From Sphingomonas sp. YR710 (GTDB lineage Bacteria; Pseudomonadota; Alphaproteobacteria; Sphingomonadales; Sphingomonadaceae): a stretch of 64,000 bases of DNA. The notes under the pieces are model-generated. The model was not told the DNA's origin. It saw only the letters and a program-made list of their open reading frames with translations, and ran no database searches. The position numbers and the translations under genes were made by a program. The DNA lies in contig NZ_FMZJ01000005.1 of assembly GCF_900101455.1 (NCBI RefSeq), forward strand, positions 62,001 through 126,000. The letters are read 5' to 3'. This document shows, piece after piece, positions 53,520 to 62,021 of the stretch (positions are counted from its first letter, which is position 1; the number at the start of each line of letters is the position of its first letter).

Positions 53520-54724
53520 GCGGGGTTCTTCCGGCCGCGGGCGAAGCGGAACCAGCGCGACAATGCTGCTGCACCCTTGGCGGATGCACGTTCGAGCGCG
53601 CCGATGGCCTGACCGCCCGGCACATGCGCGGTGGTGCGGTACATCCACCATACCAGTGCCGTGAAGGCAAGGAAGGGCAGCCACAGGGCGATGATCGGTT
53701 CCACCCGGCCGAGCGCCGCTACCGAAGCCGCATATTCGTTGATCTTGTGTTGGGTTACCAGCATCACGATCGACAGAAACACACCAAGCGCCGAGGATGA
53801 TCGCTTCGGCGGGACGGCGAGCGCCAGCGATAGCATCGGCAGCAGGAACATCGTCGCCACTTCGACCAGCCGGAAGTGAAATTCGGCACGATATTCGGAT
53901 CGGGCTTTGGGTGGCGTTCGTTCGTCGAGCGCCACCATCGCAAGTTCAGGGATTGTCATCTCCATGTCCCGTCCGCCGCGCTGTCGAAATGCTTCCATGC
54001 GCGGAAGATCGATCGGCAGGTCATGGCCGACGAAGCTCAGCACCCGGGGTTCCGGAAACGCCGGAGCGTCATGGACGAGCACGCCGTTACGCAGACGCAG
54101 GATTATCGTATCGGGGTCGTCGGTCGCCATGAACTGCCCATGCTGCGCGGTCACCGCCAGCGATTTGCCGTCATTGGTCTGCGTCATCACGAACAGATCG
54201 CTGAGTTCGCGGCCGCCGTCGCGGCTGCTTTCGACGCGCAGGGTCATGTGCTTGCTCAACCGCGTGAACTCGCCCACCTTGATCGAGGCGCCGAGTGCGC
54301 CAGAGCGTAGCTCGAAGCGAAGCCCTTCATAGGCGTAGCGCGCGTAAGGCTGGACGAAGCCGACGATCCCGAGATTGAGCAAAGCCAATGCCGCCGCATA
54401 CATATAGGGCACCCGCAGCAGCCGACCGTAGCTCATCCCGATCGCGCGGAAGACGTCGAGTTCCGACGACAGCGCCAGCTTGCGGAATGCGAGCAGGCAA
54501 CCGAGCATCAGCCCGATCGGGATGCCCAGCGACATATATTCGGGGATCAGATTGGCGAGCATTCGCCAGACGACGCTGACCGGTCCGCCTTCGGACACGA
54601 CGAAGTCGAACAGCCGCAACATCTTGTCGAGCGTGAGCAGCATTGCCGCGATCACCAGGCTGGCGAGCAGCGGCGTGGCGATCAATTTGGCAAGGTATCG
54701 GTCGGTAAGCGTACCAAATCTCAA
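53516..54724 (-). CDS. lptF: LptF-like YjgP/YjgQ family permease
   Basis: A 402-residue partner of the downstream LptG-like protein with the same layout: helices TPLLASLVIAAMLLTLDKMLRLF, the conserved SLGIPIGLMLGCLLAFRKLALSSELDVFRAIGMS coupling region (cut here into shorter motifs PIGLMLG and SSELDVFRA), a periplasmic domain and C-terminal helices. The start is TTG at 54724, with GAGG about ten bases upstream; no in-frame ATG fits better. Confidence 0.85.
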   Translation of the reverse strand: MRFGTLTDRYLAKLIATPLLASLVIAAMLLTLDKMLRLFDFVVSEGGPVSVVWRMLANLIPEYMSLGIPIGLMLGCLLAFRKLALSSELDVFRAIGMSYGRLLRVPYMYAAALALLNLGIVGFVQPYARYAYEGLRFELRSGALGASIKVGEFTRLSKHMTLRVESSRDGGRELSDLFVMTQTNDGKSLAVTAQHGQFMATDDPDTIILRLRNGVLVHDAPAFPEPRVLSFVGHDLPIDLPRMEAFRQRGGRDMEMTIPELAMVALDERTPPKARSEYRAEFHFRLVEVATMFLLPMLSLALAVPPKRSSSALGVFLSIVMLVTQHKINEYAASVAALGRVEPIIALWLPFLAFTALVWWMYRTTAHVPGGQAIGALERASAKGAAALSRWFRFARGRKNPA

Positions 54725-54841
54725 CTTTTCGACGCCTCATGACCATGTTCTGGCCGCAATCGCAGCCGATCTTGCGACTCATGGGGGCGGTGTGCCGGCC
54801 ATGCGTTCGCGCTGGCTATAGCTTCCAGGAGTAGAGAGGTC

Positions 54842-55351
54842 ATGTTGAAACTTGTGGCGGGTGCTTTTGCGGCGGTGATGATGGTATCGTCCGGTGCGCA
54901 GGCGGCTGTCCTGGGCCCCGATGCCGAAGCATGTGCGCCTGGCGCTACCGGGCCCGCCCTGTTGGTAAAGGTCGACGGCTTCAAGACCCGCAGCGGCCAG
55001 TTGCGCGTGCAACTCTACGGCTCGAATCCTTCCGAGTTTCTCGCCAAGGGCAAGAAACTGCGCCGGATTGAAATGCCGGTGACGGCGCAGGGGCCGATGG
55101 AAGTTTGCGTTGCGCTGCCGCAGTCCGGCGATTTTGCGATCGCGGTGCGCCACGATGTCGATGGCAGCGGCAAATCGGGCTGGGATGACGGAGGCGGTTT
55201 CTCGCGCAATCCCCGGCTGTCCCTGCTCTCGCTCAAGCCGGATTTTCGCGATGTCGTGATCCACAATGGCGGCGGCGTCCGGACGGTCGACGTGACGATG
55301 CAGTATCGCAAGGGGCTTTCGATCGGACCTCTCTCGATGGCGTCGCGCTGA
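54842..55351 (+). CDS. DUF2141 domain secreted protein
   Basis: A 169-residue exported protein with signal peptide LKLVAGAFAAVMMVSSGAQAA and a beta-rich domain (LLVKVDGFKTRSGQLRVQLYG, then FAIAVRHDVDGSGKSGWDDGG). DUF2141 proteins have no settled function. The lipid kinase gene starts one base after its stop, linking it to envelope lipid metabolism. Confidence 0.82.
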   Translation: MLKLVAGAFAAVMMVSSGAQAAVLGPDAEACAPGATGPALLVKVDGFKTRSGQLRVQLYGSNPSEFLAKGKKLRRIEMPVTAQGPMEVCVALPQSGDFAIAVRHDVDGSGKSGWDDGGGFSRNPRLSLLSLKPDFRDVVIHNGGGVRTVDVTMQYRKGLSIGPLSMASR

Positions 55352-55352
55352 C

Positions 55353-56318
55353 ATGGCGAGCGTCGCGCTTCTCTCCAATCCGCGCTCGACGGGCAATCGC
55401 TCGCTGCTGCCGCGCGTGCGGAGCTTCTGCGCGGCGCATAGCGATATTTTTCATTACGAAGTCGAATCGGTCGATCAGATCGGTGAAGCGCTGCGGACGA
55501 TCGCCCGGGTCAAGCCGAAGGTGCTGGTCATCAATGGCGGGGACGGCACGGTACAGGCCGCGCTGACCGAAATGTATCTCGGCAGCCATTTCGAAGGATC
55601 GCCGCCGCCGGTCGCGGTGCTTCCTAATGGCAAGACCAATCTGATTGCGCTCGATCTGGGCGCGGTGGGCGATCCGATCGAGGCGCTCAAGCGGGTGATA
55701 GAGATCGCGCGGACGGGGGTCGATGAGCATGTCGTCGTCCGCGAGCTGATCGCCCTGTCGGGCGGTACCGATAGCAGGCCGGTTCTGGGCATGTTCCTGG
55801 GCGGAGCGGGGCTTGCTGATTCGATCCTCTATTGCCGAAACAAGATCTATCCACTGGGGCTCCCCAACGGCATCAGCCATGCGCTGACCCTGCTGGCGGT
55901 GTTCCTGACGATGATCATCGGCATTCGCACCGCCTTTCTGCCGCCGCGCGCCAATCCGCTGAAGGTGTCGATGATGCGGCATGGCCAGTTGCAGGGCCGC
56001 TATTCGTTGCTGATCGTGACGACGCTCCACAGGCTGCTGCTCGGGAGCAGCACCGGCGGTGTCACGAATGGCTCGCTGCAGATGGTGCTTGTCGAGCAAA
56101 GATTGCTGCCATTGTTGCGCACGGTGTTCGCCGGCCTGTTCGGGCGGGTGGGACGCAATCGCATGGATGGCGTCCATGTCGAGCGCGGCGACGAAATCCG
56201 GATCGAAGGGGATCGATCGAGCGTGATCCTCGATGGAGAAATCTTCCACGCCAAGCCGGGGGGCGCGATCGTGCTCAAGCCGACGCCGCCCGTTTCATTC
56301 CTTCGGCTTGCAGCCTGA
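55353..56318 (+). CDS. diacylglycerol kinase family lipid kinase (possible ceramide kinase)
   Basis: A 321-residue lipid kinase of the DAGK catalytic family. Motifs: LLSNPRSTGNRS, the nucleotide loop VINGGDGTVQAAL, VLPNGKTNLIALDLG and the C-terminal VILDGEIFHAKPGG. The Caulobacter ceramide kinase CpgB is a DAGK-family enzyme in a sphingolipid locus, so ceramide is a plausible substrate here. It is tightly linked to the DUF2141 gene and followed by the Tam41-like gene 7 bases on. Confidence 0.83.
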   Translation: MASVALLSNPRSTGNRSLLPRVRSFCAAHSDIFHYEVESVDQIGEALRTIARVKPKVLVINGGDGTVQAALTEMYLGSHFEGSPPPVAVLPNGKTNLIALDLGAVGDPIEALKRVIEIARTGVDEHVVVRELIALSGGTDSRPVLGMFLGGAGLADSILYCRNKIYPLGLPNGISHALTLLAVFLTMIIGIRTAFLPPRANPLKVSMMRHGQLQGRYSLLIVTTLHRLLLGSSTGGVTNGSLQMVLVEQRLLPLLRTVFAGLFGRVGRNRMDGVHVERGDEIRIEGDRSSVILDGEIFHAKPGGAIVLKPTPPVSFLRLAA

Positions 56319-56325
56319 TATTGCG

Positions 56326-57273
56326 ATGGGCGAGGACGGGCGAGCGGCGCTGCTGAGGGCGTTGGTGGCGGACGAACTTGCCGAGCCGGTCGATCCGCGG
56401 GTTGCGAAGGTTGCAGCGGCAATCGCCGCGAAATATGGCGCCGCTTCGCAGGCGGTGCTGTTCTACGGGTCGTGCCTGCGCGAAATCCAGCTCGACGGGT
56501 TGATGCTCGATTTCTATCTGATCGTGTCCAGTTATCAGTCCGCTTTCGGGCAGGGCTGGCTGGCCTTCGCCAACAGGGTGCTACCGCCCAATGTCTTCCC
56601 CTTCGAGCAGGACGGGCTCGTCGCCAAATATGCGGTACTCAGCGAAGCGGATTTTATCCGGCTGGCATCTTCATCGACCCGCAACGTTTCCGTGTGGGCG
56701 CGATTTGCCCAGCCATCCCGCCTGGTCTGGACGGCCAGTGCCTTGGCGCGGCATGCTGTCATATCGGCTGTGACCGAGGCGGCGCCGGCGCTGATCGGCG
56801 CGGCGCGGCCAATGCTTGCCGATAGTGTCCGGATCGCCGATCTGTGGAGCCAAGCCTTCGCGCTGACCTATAGTGCCGAACTTCGGGCCGAGCGTCGGAC
56901 GCGGGCGGGATCGATATTCGATGCCGACGCAGATCGCTATCGGCGTTTCACGCCGGCCGTGCTCGCCGCGACCGGCCTCGATGCCCGGATCGAACGGGGC
57001 GGCATGGTGCGCTTTGCCGATGGCGTCTCGCCCGGCGATCGCCGGGCGAGTGCGCGGCTGTGGCGGCAGCGGCGCCGCGAAGGCAAGTTGCTGACCCTGG
57101 CGCGGCTGGCGAAGGCGACCACCACTTATGCCGGCGGGATCGACTATCTCGCCTGGAAGATCAACCGCCACGCGGGCCAGGTGATTGCCTTGAGCCCATG
57201 GCAGCGGCGCTGGCCGATCCTGGGCGCAATCAGTCTGCTTCCGCGGTTGCTATTGCGCGGCGCGGTGCGGTGA
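56326..57273 (+). CDS. nucleotidyltransferase, Tam41-like (possible lipid cytidylyltransferase)
   Basis: A 315-residue protein not covered by a well-known bacterial name. The active-site region VLFYGSCLREIQLDGLMLDFYLIV looks like a GS-x(n)-D-x nucleotidyltransferase motif, and KYAVLSEADF recalls the KYGVIS element of Tam41, the mitochondrial CDP-diacylglycerol synthase. Next to a lipid kinase this suggests activation of a phosphorylated lipid with CTP. The ATG at 56326 is chosen just after the kinase stop; a longer overlapping frame exists. The assignment is moderate. Confidence 0.55.
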   Translation: MGEDGRAALLRALVADELAEPVDPRVAKVAAAIAAKYGAASQAVLFYGSCLREIQLDGLMLDFYLIVSSYQSAFGQGWLAFANRVLPPNVFPFEQDGLVAKYAVLSEADFIRLASSSTRNVSVWARFAQPSRLVWTASALARHAVISAVTEAAPALIGAARPMLADSVRIADLWSQAFALTYSAELRAERRTRAGSIFDADADRYRRFTPAVLAATGLDARIERGGMVRFADGVSPGDRRASARLWRQRRREGKLLTLARLAKATTTYAGGIDYLAWKINRHAGQVIALSPWQRRWPILGAISLLPRLLLRGAVR

Positions 57274-57313
57274 TCCAATCCCTCCCCGAGGCACTTGTCT
57301 CGAGGAGGGATAT

Positions 57314-58516
57314 TCAGGCGATCACGCCCGTCGCGCGTCCGGCTGCTTCGAATATGTGCAGGATCTCGTCGACCTGCGCATCGCTATGCTCGGCACAGAG
57401 CGAGCAGCGCAGCAGGAACATGCCCGCCGGCGTCGCCGGGGGACGTGCGGTGTTGACGTAGAGGCCGGCTTCCAGAAGCCCCTGCCAGAGCGAAACCGCG
57501 CGCTCCATATCGGCCAGGATGATCGCGATGATCGCCGATTGGGCGGTTTGGGTGCCGAGGGTATAGCCCATGTCGCGCAAGCCCTGATGCAGGCGGCGTG
57601 AATTCTTCCAAAGATGCGCACGCTTGTCCTTCGCATGCATCAGCTTGCGGATCGATGTCGCTGCTGTCGCGACCACCGATGGCGGTAGCGACGCGGTGAA
57701 CACATAGGGCCGGCAAACCAGCCGGAGCACTTCGAACTTGGGATGGTTCGATACGCAAAAGCCGCCGACCGTGCCGACCGATTTCGAGAAGGTGCCGACG
57801 ATGAAGTCGACCTCGTCGGCCACGCCGGCCTCTTCGAACACGCCGCGGCCATGCTCGCCGAAGAAGCCCATGCCGTGCGCTTCGTCGACCAGGATCATGG
57901 CGCCATGTTTCTTCGCGACGTCGACCATCTCGCGCAGCGGGGCGATATCGCCCATCATCGAATAGACGCCTTCGAGCACGACGAGCTTGCCGGCTTCCGG
58001 CGGCAGCCGGCCGAGACGCTTGTCGAGATCGGCGACATTGTTGTGCCGGAACCGGACGACCTCGGCATTGCCGAGCGCGCAGCCGTCATAGATCGACGCA
58101 TGGCTGTCGGCGTCGAGGATGATATAGTCGTTCCTGCCGGCCAAGGTGGATATCATGCCCAGATTGGCTTGATATCCGGTCGAAAACACGATTGCGTGCT
58201 CGGTGCCGTAAAATTCCTTGAGCGCATCCTCGCATTCCCGATGGCCCTGATAGGTGCCGTTGAGAACGCGGCTGCCGGTGGTCCCCGATCCGAATTTGTC
58301 GAGCGCGGCCTTGCCGGCGGCGATCACGTCGGGATCGAACGTCATACCCATATAATTATAGGTGCCGAGCAGGATCGTGCGCTTGCCATTGATCATCGCC
58401 TCGGTGGGCGACAGCACCTTCTCCATCACGATCCCGTAAGGATCGCGGGCGCCGGTGGCGAGCAGGGCATCGCGCTCAGCTATCAGCGAATCGAATTTGG
58501 AAAACAGGTCGGTCAC
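57314..58516 (-). CDS. spt: serine palmitoyltransferase
   Basis: A 400-residue PLP enzyme of the alpha-oxoamine synthase family that condenses serine with an acyl thioester to 3-ketosphinganine, the first sphingolipid step. Motifs: NYMGMTFDPDVIAAG, GTTGSRVLNGTYQGH (shared with KBL/AONS), LVDEAHGMGFFGEHG, and the PLP lysine in GTFSKSVGTVGGF. The GTG at 58516 is chosen since it begins seven bases after the ACP stop; an ATG at 58555 would overlap that gene. It follows the ACP on the same strand. Confidence 0.92.
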   Translation of the reverse strand: MTDLFSKFDSLIAERDALLATGARDPYGIVMEKVLSPTEAMINGKRTILLGTYNYMGMTFDPDVIAAGKAALDKFGSGTTGSRVLNGTYQGHRECEDALKEFYGTEHAIVFSTGYQANLGMISTLAGRNDYIILDADSHASIYDGCALGNAEVVRFRHNNVADLDKRLGRLPPEAGKLVVLEGVYSMMGDIAPLREMVDVAKKHGAMILVDEAHGMGFFGEHGRGVFEEAGVADEVDFIVGTFSKSVGTVGGFCVSNHPKFEVLRLVCRPYVFTASLPPSVVATAATSIRKLMHAKDKRAHLWKNSRRLHQGLRDMGYTLGTQTAQSAIIAIILADMERAVSLWQGLLEAGLYVNTARPPATPAGMFLLRCSLCAEHSDAQVDEILHIFEAAGRATGVIA

Positions 58517-58523
58517 GTGCGGC

Positions 58524-58766
58524 TCAGTCCTTGAGCTTCGCGACGGCGTCGACAAGCTGGCCGACGGTTTCGATCTCGGCCTGCATGTTCATCGTGATGA
58601 TGATGTCGAATTCGTCCTCGATCGCCGCGACGAAATCCATCACGGTCAGGCTGTCCCATTCCAGGTCGCCGGCGAAGCTGGTGGCTTCGGTCAGATCGAT
58701 GCCCTTCTTGTTGAAGGGTTCGATCTGTTCGGCCACGGTGGTGAAGATATCGTCTCTGTCGCTCAT
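58524..58766 (-). CDS. acyl carrier protein for sphingolipid synthesis
   Basis: An 80-residue ACP. The phosphopantetheine serine is in LEWDSLTVMDFVAAIEDEFDI. It directly precedes serine palmitoyltransferase, as in Sphingomonas and Caulobacter, where a dedicated ACP (AcpR) supplies the acyl group for SPT. It is divergent from the DUF5706 gene, with about 125 bases between the two starts. Confidence 0.92.
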   Translation of the reverse strand: MSDRDDIFTTVAEQIEPFNKKGIDLTEATSFAGDLEWDSLTVMDFVAAIEDEFDIIITMNMQAEIETVGQLVDAVAKLKD

Positions 58767-58892
58767 ATACTGTCCTTAACGGGCAAAGGCAGCGCATGCC
58801 AAGCGAATGCGGCGGGAACGGGGCGGTGGCGCGGCGACGCTTTGCAAGTGGCGATTTGTCGTGTCATGAAAAGGTAACAGGGGAGGGACGTT

Positions 58893-59429
58893 ATGGCAGA
58901 CAGAGAGGGGCGCGCGCCGCCACGGGGGACATTTGCTCCGGACGCCGTGCATTTGCTGCGCACGACCCAGCAGATTCAATATCAGTTGAGCCAGATGGCT
59001 GATGCTAAGGCGAGTCTGCTGATGGGCGCGACGTTCGTAATCTTTTCGATCACCGTCGGCCAGGTAAAAGCTGGATCGAACCCGCCGATCGCATTGCTAA
59101 TTCTCGGCGCGGCAGCGTTCGTGGCGGCCGTGCTGGCGGTGATGGCGGTACTGCCGTCGACGAAAGTGCCGCCGCGGGTGAACGGTCCGGCCAACATGCT
59201 GTTTTTTGGTTCGTTCACCCAGATGCCCGAGGACGAATATGTCCGGCTCGTGCTCGATACGGTAACCGACAGCGACGCGGTTTATGCGGCATTTGCGCAT
59301 GACATCTACCAGAATGGCAGCGTGCTCGCGCGCAAGAAGTATCGATTGCTGGCTTATGCCTATCGCGTGTTGCTGAGCGGCCTCGTCTTGAGCTTCATAA
59401 CGTTCGTGGCGCATTTCCTGCCGTTTTGA
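58893..59429 (+). CDS. DUF5706 (Pycsar effector-like) membrane protein
   Basis: A 178-residue protein with a pattern of the PycTM/DUF5706 family: a first helix QLSQMADAKASLLMGATFVIFSI, a second (IALLILGAAAFVAAVLAVMAVL), a conserved NMLFFGSFTQMPEDEY, the DIYQNGSVLARKKYR helix and a final transmembrane helix. PycTM proteins act in Pycsar anti-phage systems by membrane disruption once cyclic pyrimidine nucleotides are made. No cyclase gene is in the window, so this copy may have another role. GGGAGG precedes the ATG. Confidence 0.72.
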   Translation: MADREGRAPPRGTFAPDAVHLLRTTQQIQYQLSQMADAKASLLMGATFVIFSITVGQVKAGSNPPIALLILGAAAFVAAVLAVMAVLPSTKVPPRVNGPANMLFFGSFTQMPEDEYVRLVLDTVTDSDAVYAAFAHDIYQNGSVLARKKYRLLAYAYRVLLSGLVLSFITFVAHFLPF

Positions 59430-60347
59430 TCAGCGCGCGGGCGGTAGCCAGCGCTGCCCGCGATACCATTCGGCCGTTGCGGCCAGGCCGTCCGCCGCGC
59501 CGATATGCGCGCGCCACAATGCTTCGGGCGGCCTTGCCGTGCACACCCAGTCGGGATGACAGAAATACCGCACCCGGTCCGGGGTGAGCTTGGCCCGCGG
59601 GCCGTGGCGCAGCCGTTCGTAGAGCGCGCCGAGCTTCAGCGCGAAGGCGGGAACCGGCACGGTCATAACGTTGCCGCGCCCGACCGCCTGACCGAGCAGT
59701 CGGCCGAATTCGCGGTGGCTATAGCCGTTCGGGGTCCCGTCGTCAGGCTCGAACGTCTGGCCGATCGAATCGGCATCGTCGACAAGATCGACAAGCAGCC
59801 GCGCGAGATCCCCCGCCTCGATCAGCGACAGCCGGCCACGCGGCGGCAGTGGGACGAGGCCCTTCGCTGCGAGCCGGAACAGTTCCAGCATCTCGCGGTC
59901 GCCTTCGCCATAAATGGCGGGCGGCCGTACGATCGTCCAGTCGAGCTGGCTCTGCCGCAGCACCGCCTCCGACGCCGATTTTGACCAGCCATAATCGGAC
60001 AGGTCGGGTTCGCGGGCCGACAGCGATGAAACATGGATGAAGCGCGATACGCCCGCGGCTTCGGCCGCGGTCACCATCGTCGCCGTTCCGGTCACGTTGG
60101 CCGCGACGAAGCCGGCCAGATCGGCCGCGTTGATCGCGCCGGCGATATGGATGACGGCATCGGCTCCCTCGACCAGTTCGACGAGGCTTTCGGGCCGATC
60201 GAGCGCGCCTTGTACCCATTCGACCCGCGCGCGGGGCAATTGCGGGCCGCGCGCCAGCGCGCGCACTTGATGGCCCCGTTCCGCTGCGACACGCAGCACA
60301 TGGCCGCCGACGAAACCGGTGGCGCCGGTGATGGCGAGCAGGGTCAC
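59430..60347 (-). CDS. NAD(P)-dependent epimerase/dehydratase, CerR-like
   Basis: A 305-residue extended SDR. The N-terminal Rossmann loop is ITGATGFVGGHVLRVA; the active site reads HVSSLSAREPDLSDYGWSKSASE (Ser, Tyr, Lys), and later comes RPPAIYGEGDREM. In Caulobacter an extended SDR, CerR, reduces the keto group of oxidised ceramide; the neighbouring SPT and ACP genes favour that role. The GTG start overlaps the proB stop by four bases. Its end directly abuts the convergent DUF5706 gene with no intergenic base. Confidence 0.75.
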   Translation of the reverse strand: MTLLAITGATGFVGGHVLRVAAERGHQVRALARGPQLPRARVEWVQGALDRPESLVELVEGADAVIHIAGAINAADLAGFVAANVTGTATMVTAAEAAGVSRFIHVSSLSAREPDLSDYGWSKSASEAVLRQSQLDWTIVRPPAIYGEGDREMLELFRLAAKGLVPLPPRGRLSLIEAGDLARLLVDLVDDADSIGQTFEPDDGTPNGYSHREFGRLLGQAVGRGNVMTVPVPAFALKLGALYERLRHGPRAKLTPDRVRYFCHPDWVCTARPPEALWRAHIGAADGLAATAEWYRGQRWLPPAR

Positions 60348-61468
60348 AGCATCACCAGATGGTCGCGGTGCACCATCGCCGCACGCGGCGCATAGCCCAG
60401 GATCGCCTCCAGCGCGTCGCGGCGGCGGCCGACGATCGCCACCGCGTCGGCGGCGTCATATTCGGAAAGGCCGCGCGCGATCGTCTGCCCGTCGGGCCCG
60501 GCGATATCGATCACGTCGCCGCGCGCGAAGCGGCCTTCCACGGCCACCGCGCCGGCGGCGAGCAGGCTGCGCCCGCCCGCCAGCGCATCGGCGGCGCCGG
60601 CATCGACCGAGATCCTGCCCTTGACCGTCAGCCGGCCCGCCAGCCACGCCTTGCGCGCCGATCCGGCCTTGCCGCCGACGAACACGGTGCCCCGGCAATC
60701 GGCGGCATAAGCGGCGAGCGGGTGATCGCGCTTGCCCGACGCGATCGCGAGATGGAGCCCCGATCGCTGCGCGATGCGCGCGGCTTCCAGTTTCGAAATC
60801 ATCCCGCCCGATCCCATGCCGGACGCCGATCCTCCGTCCGCCATCGCCCGCACGCGCGCATCGATCCGGCGCACCTCGGGCACCAGAGTGGCGCCGGGGT
60901 CGCGATGCGGGTTGGCGGTGTAGAGCCCGTCGATGTCAGAGAGCAGGATCACGCCCTGCGCATCGGCCGCCTGGCCGATCCTGGCCGCCAGCCGGTCATT
61001 GTCGCCGAAACGGATCTCCTCGGTGGCGACCGAATCATTCTCGTTGATGACCGGGACGACGCCAAGGGTCAGCAGCCGATCCAGCGTCGAAGCCGCATTC
61101 AGATAGCGGCGCCGATCCTCGAGATCGTCGAGCGTTACCAGCATCTGCGCGGCCGTCAGCCCTTGTTCGGCCATCAGTTCGGCCCAGCAATGCGATAAGG
61201 CGATCTGCCCGGTTGCGGCGGCCGCCTGCGCATCCTCGAGCGAGGCGCGCCCGCCCTTGGCAAGGCCGAGCCGCCGCGCGCCGAGCGCGATCGCGCCCGA
61301 CGATACCACCGCGATGCTCTGCCCCGCGGCATGGCGCGCGGCAATGTCGGCGACGACGCTCTTCAGCCAGTCGCGCCGCACCTGGCCCTGCGGATCGACG
61401 AGCAGCGCCGATCCGATCTTGACGATCAGGCGCTTGCAGCGGGCGGGCGAAAAACGGTCTGCGCTCAT
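60344..61468 (-). CDS. proB: glutamate 5-kinase
   Basis: First enzyme of proline biosynthesis, phosphorylating glutamate. The 374-residue protein has the amino acid kinase domain (RLIVKIGSALLVDPQG, AVVSSGAIALGARRLGL, INENDSVATEEIRFGDND, LLSDIDGLYTANP) and a C-terminal PUA domain (about residues 280-360). The ATG at 61468 is the family start. It overlaps the CerR-like gene, indicating read-through. Confidence 0.95.
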   Translation of the reverse strand: MSADRFSPARCKRLIVKIGSALLVDPQGQVRRDWLKSVVADIAARHAAGQSIAVVSSGAIALGARRLGLAKGGRASLEDAQAAAATGQIALSHCWAELMAEQGLTAAQMLVTLDDLEDRRRYLNAASTLDRLLTLGVVPVINENDSVATEEIRFGDNDRLAARIGQAADAQGVILLSDIDGLYTANPHRDPGATLVPEVRRIDARVRAMADGGSASGMGSGGMISKLEAARIAQRSGLHLAIASGKRDHPLAAYAADCRGTVFVGGKAGSARKAWLAGRLTVKGRISVDAGAADALAGGRSLLAAGAVAVEGRFARGDVIDIAGPDGQTIARGLSEYDAADAVAIVGRRRDALEAILGYAPRAAMVHRDHLVML

Positions 61469-61478
61469 TTTCGTGCGC

Positions 61479-61925
61479 TCATCCGCGGCCCCGATAGGAT
61501 GCGACCCCCTGATCGGGCACCCACAACCCTTCGGGCGGCGGGCCGGACTGCCAGAAGACGTCGATCGGAATGCCGCCGCGCGGATACCAGTAGCCGCCGA
61601 TGCGTAGCCAGGCCGGCTGCATTTCGGCAAACAGCCGCTGGCCGATGCCGACGGTGCAATCCTCGTGAAAGGCGGCATGGTTGCGGAAGCTTCCGAGAAA
61701 CAGCTTGAGCGATTTCGATTCGACGATCGTCGCCGCCGGGGCATAATCGATCACCAGATGCGCGAAATCGGGCTGCCCGGTCACCGGGCAGAGCGAGGTG
61801 AATTCGGGCGCGGCAAAGCGCACGAGATACAGCGCATCGCCCCGCGGATTGGGGACATAGTCTAGCACTGCCGCGTCGGGCGATGCGGGCAGGCTGCTGG
61901 TCTGGCCGAGATGAAGCGGGGTCAT
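61479..61925 (-). CDS. queF: NADPH-dependent 7-cyano-7-deazaguanine reductase
   Basis: Reduces preQ0 to preQ1 in queuosine biosynthesis. The 148-residue (short, type I) QueF has the catalytic Cys in [16 protein letters not shown], the [13 protein letters not shown] motif and NHAAFHEDC. It lies 10 bases upstream of proB in transcription, so the two form a unit with the CerR-like gene. Confidence 0.95.
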   Translation of the reverse strand: MTPLHLGQTSSLPASPDAAVLDYVPNPRGDALYLVRFAAPEFTSLCPVTGQPDFAHLVIDYAPAATIVESKSLKLFLGSFRNHAAFHEDCTVGIGQRLFAEMQPAWLRIGGYWYPRGGIPIDVFWQSGPPPEGLWVPDQGVASYRGRG

Positions 61926-62021
61926 GCGCTGCCTCTTAGCGAAGAGCCGCTTCCGATGCTATCGGTGTGGCATCGTGTATCATCTTGGGCGTGCGTCGCG
62001 CGCGCTCGTCAGGAGGCTGGA

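Noticed and set aside
58893-59429. A complete Pycsar anti-phage system
   Set aside because: Only the effector-like membrane protein is present; no nucleotide cyclase gene lies in the window.
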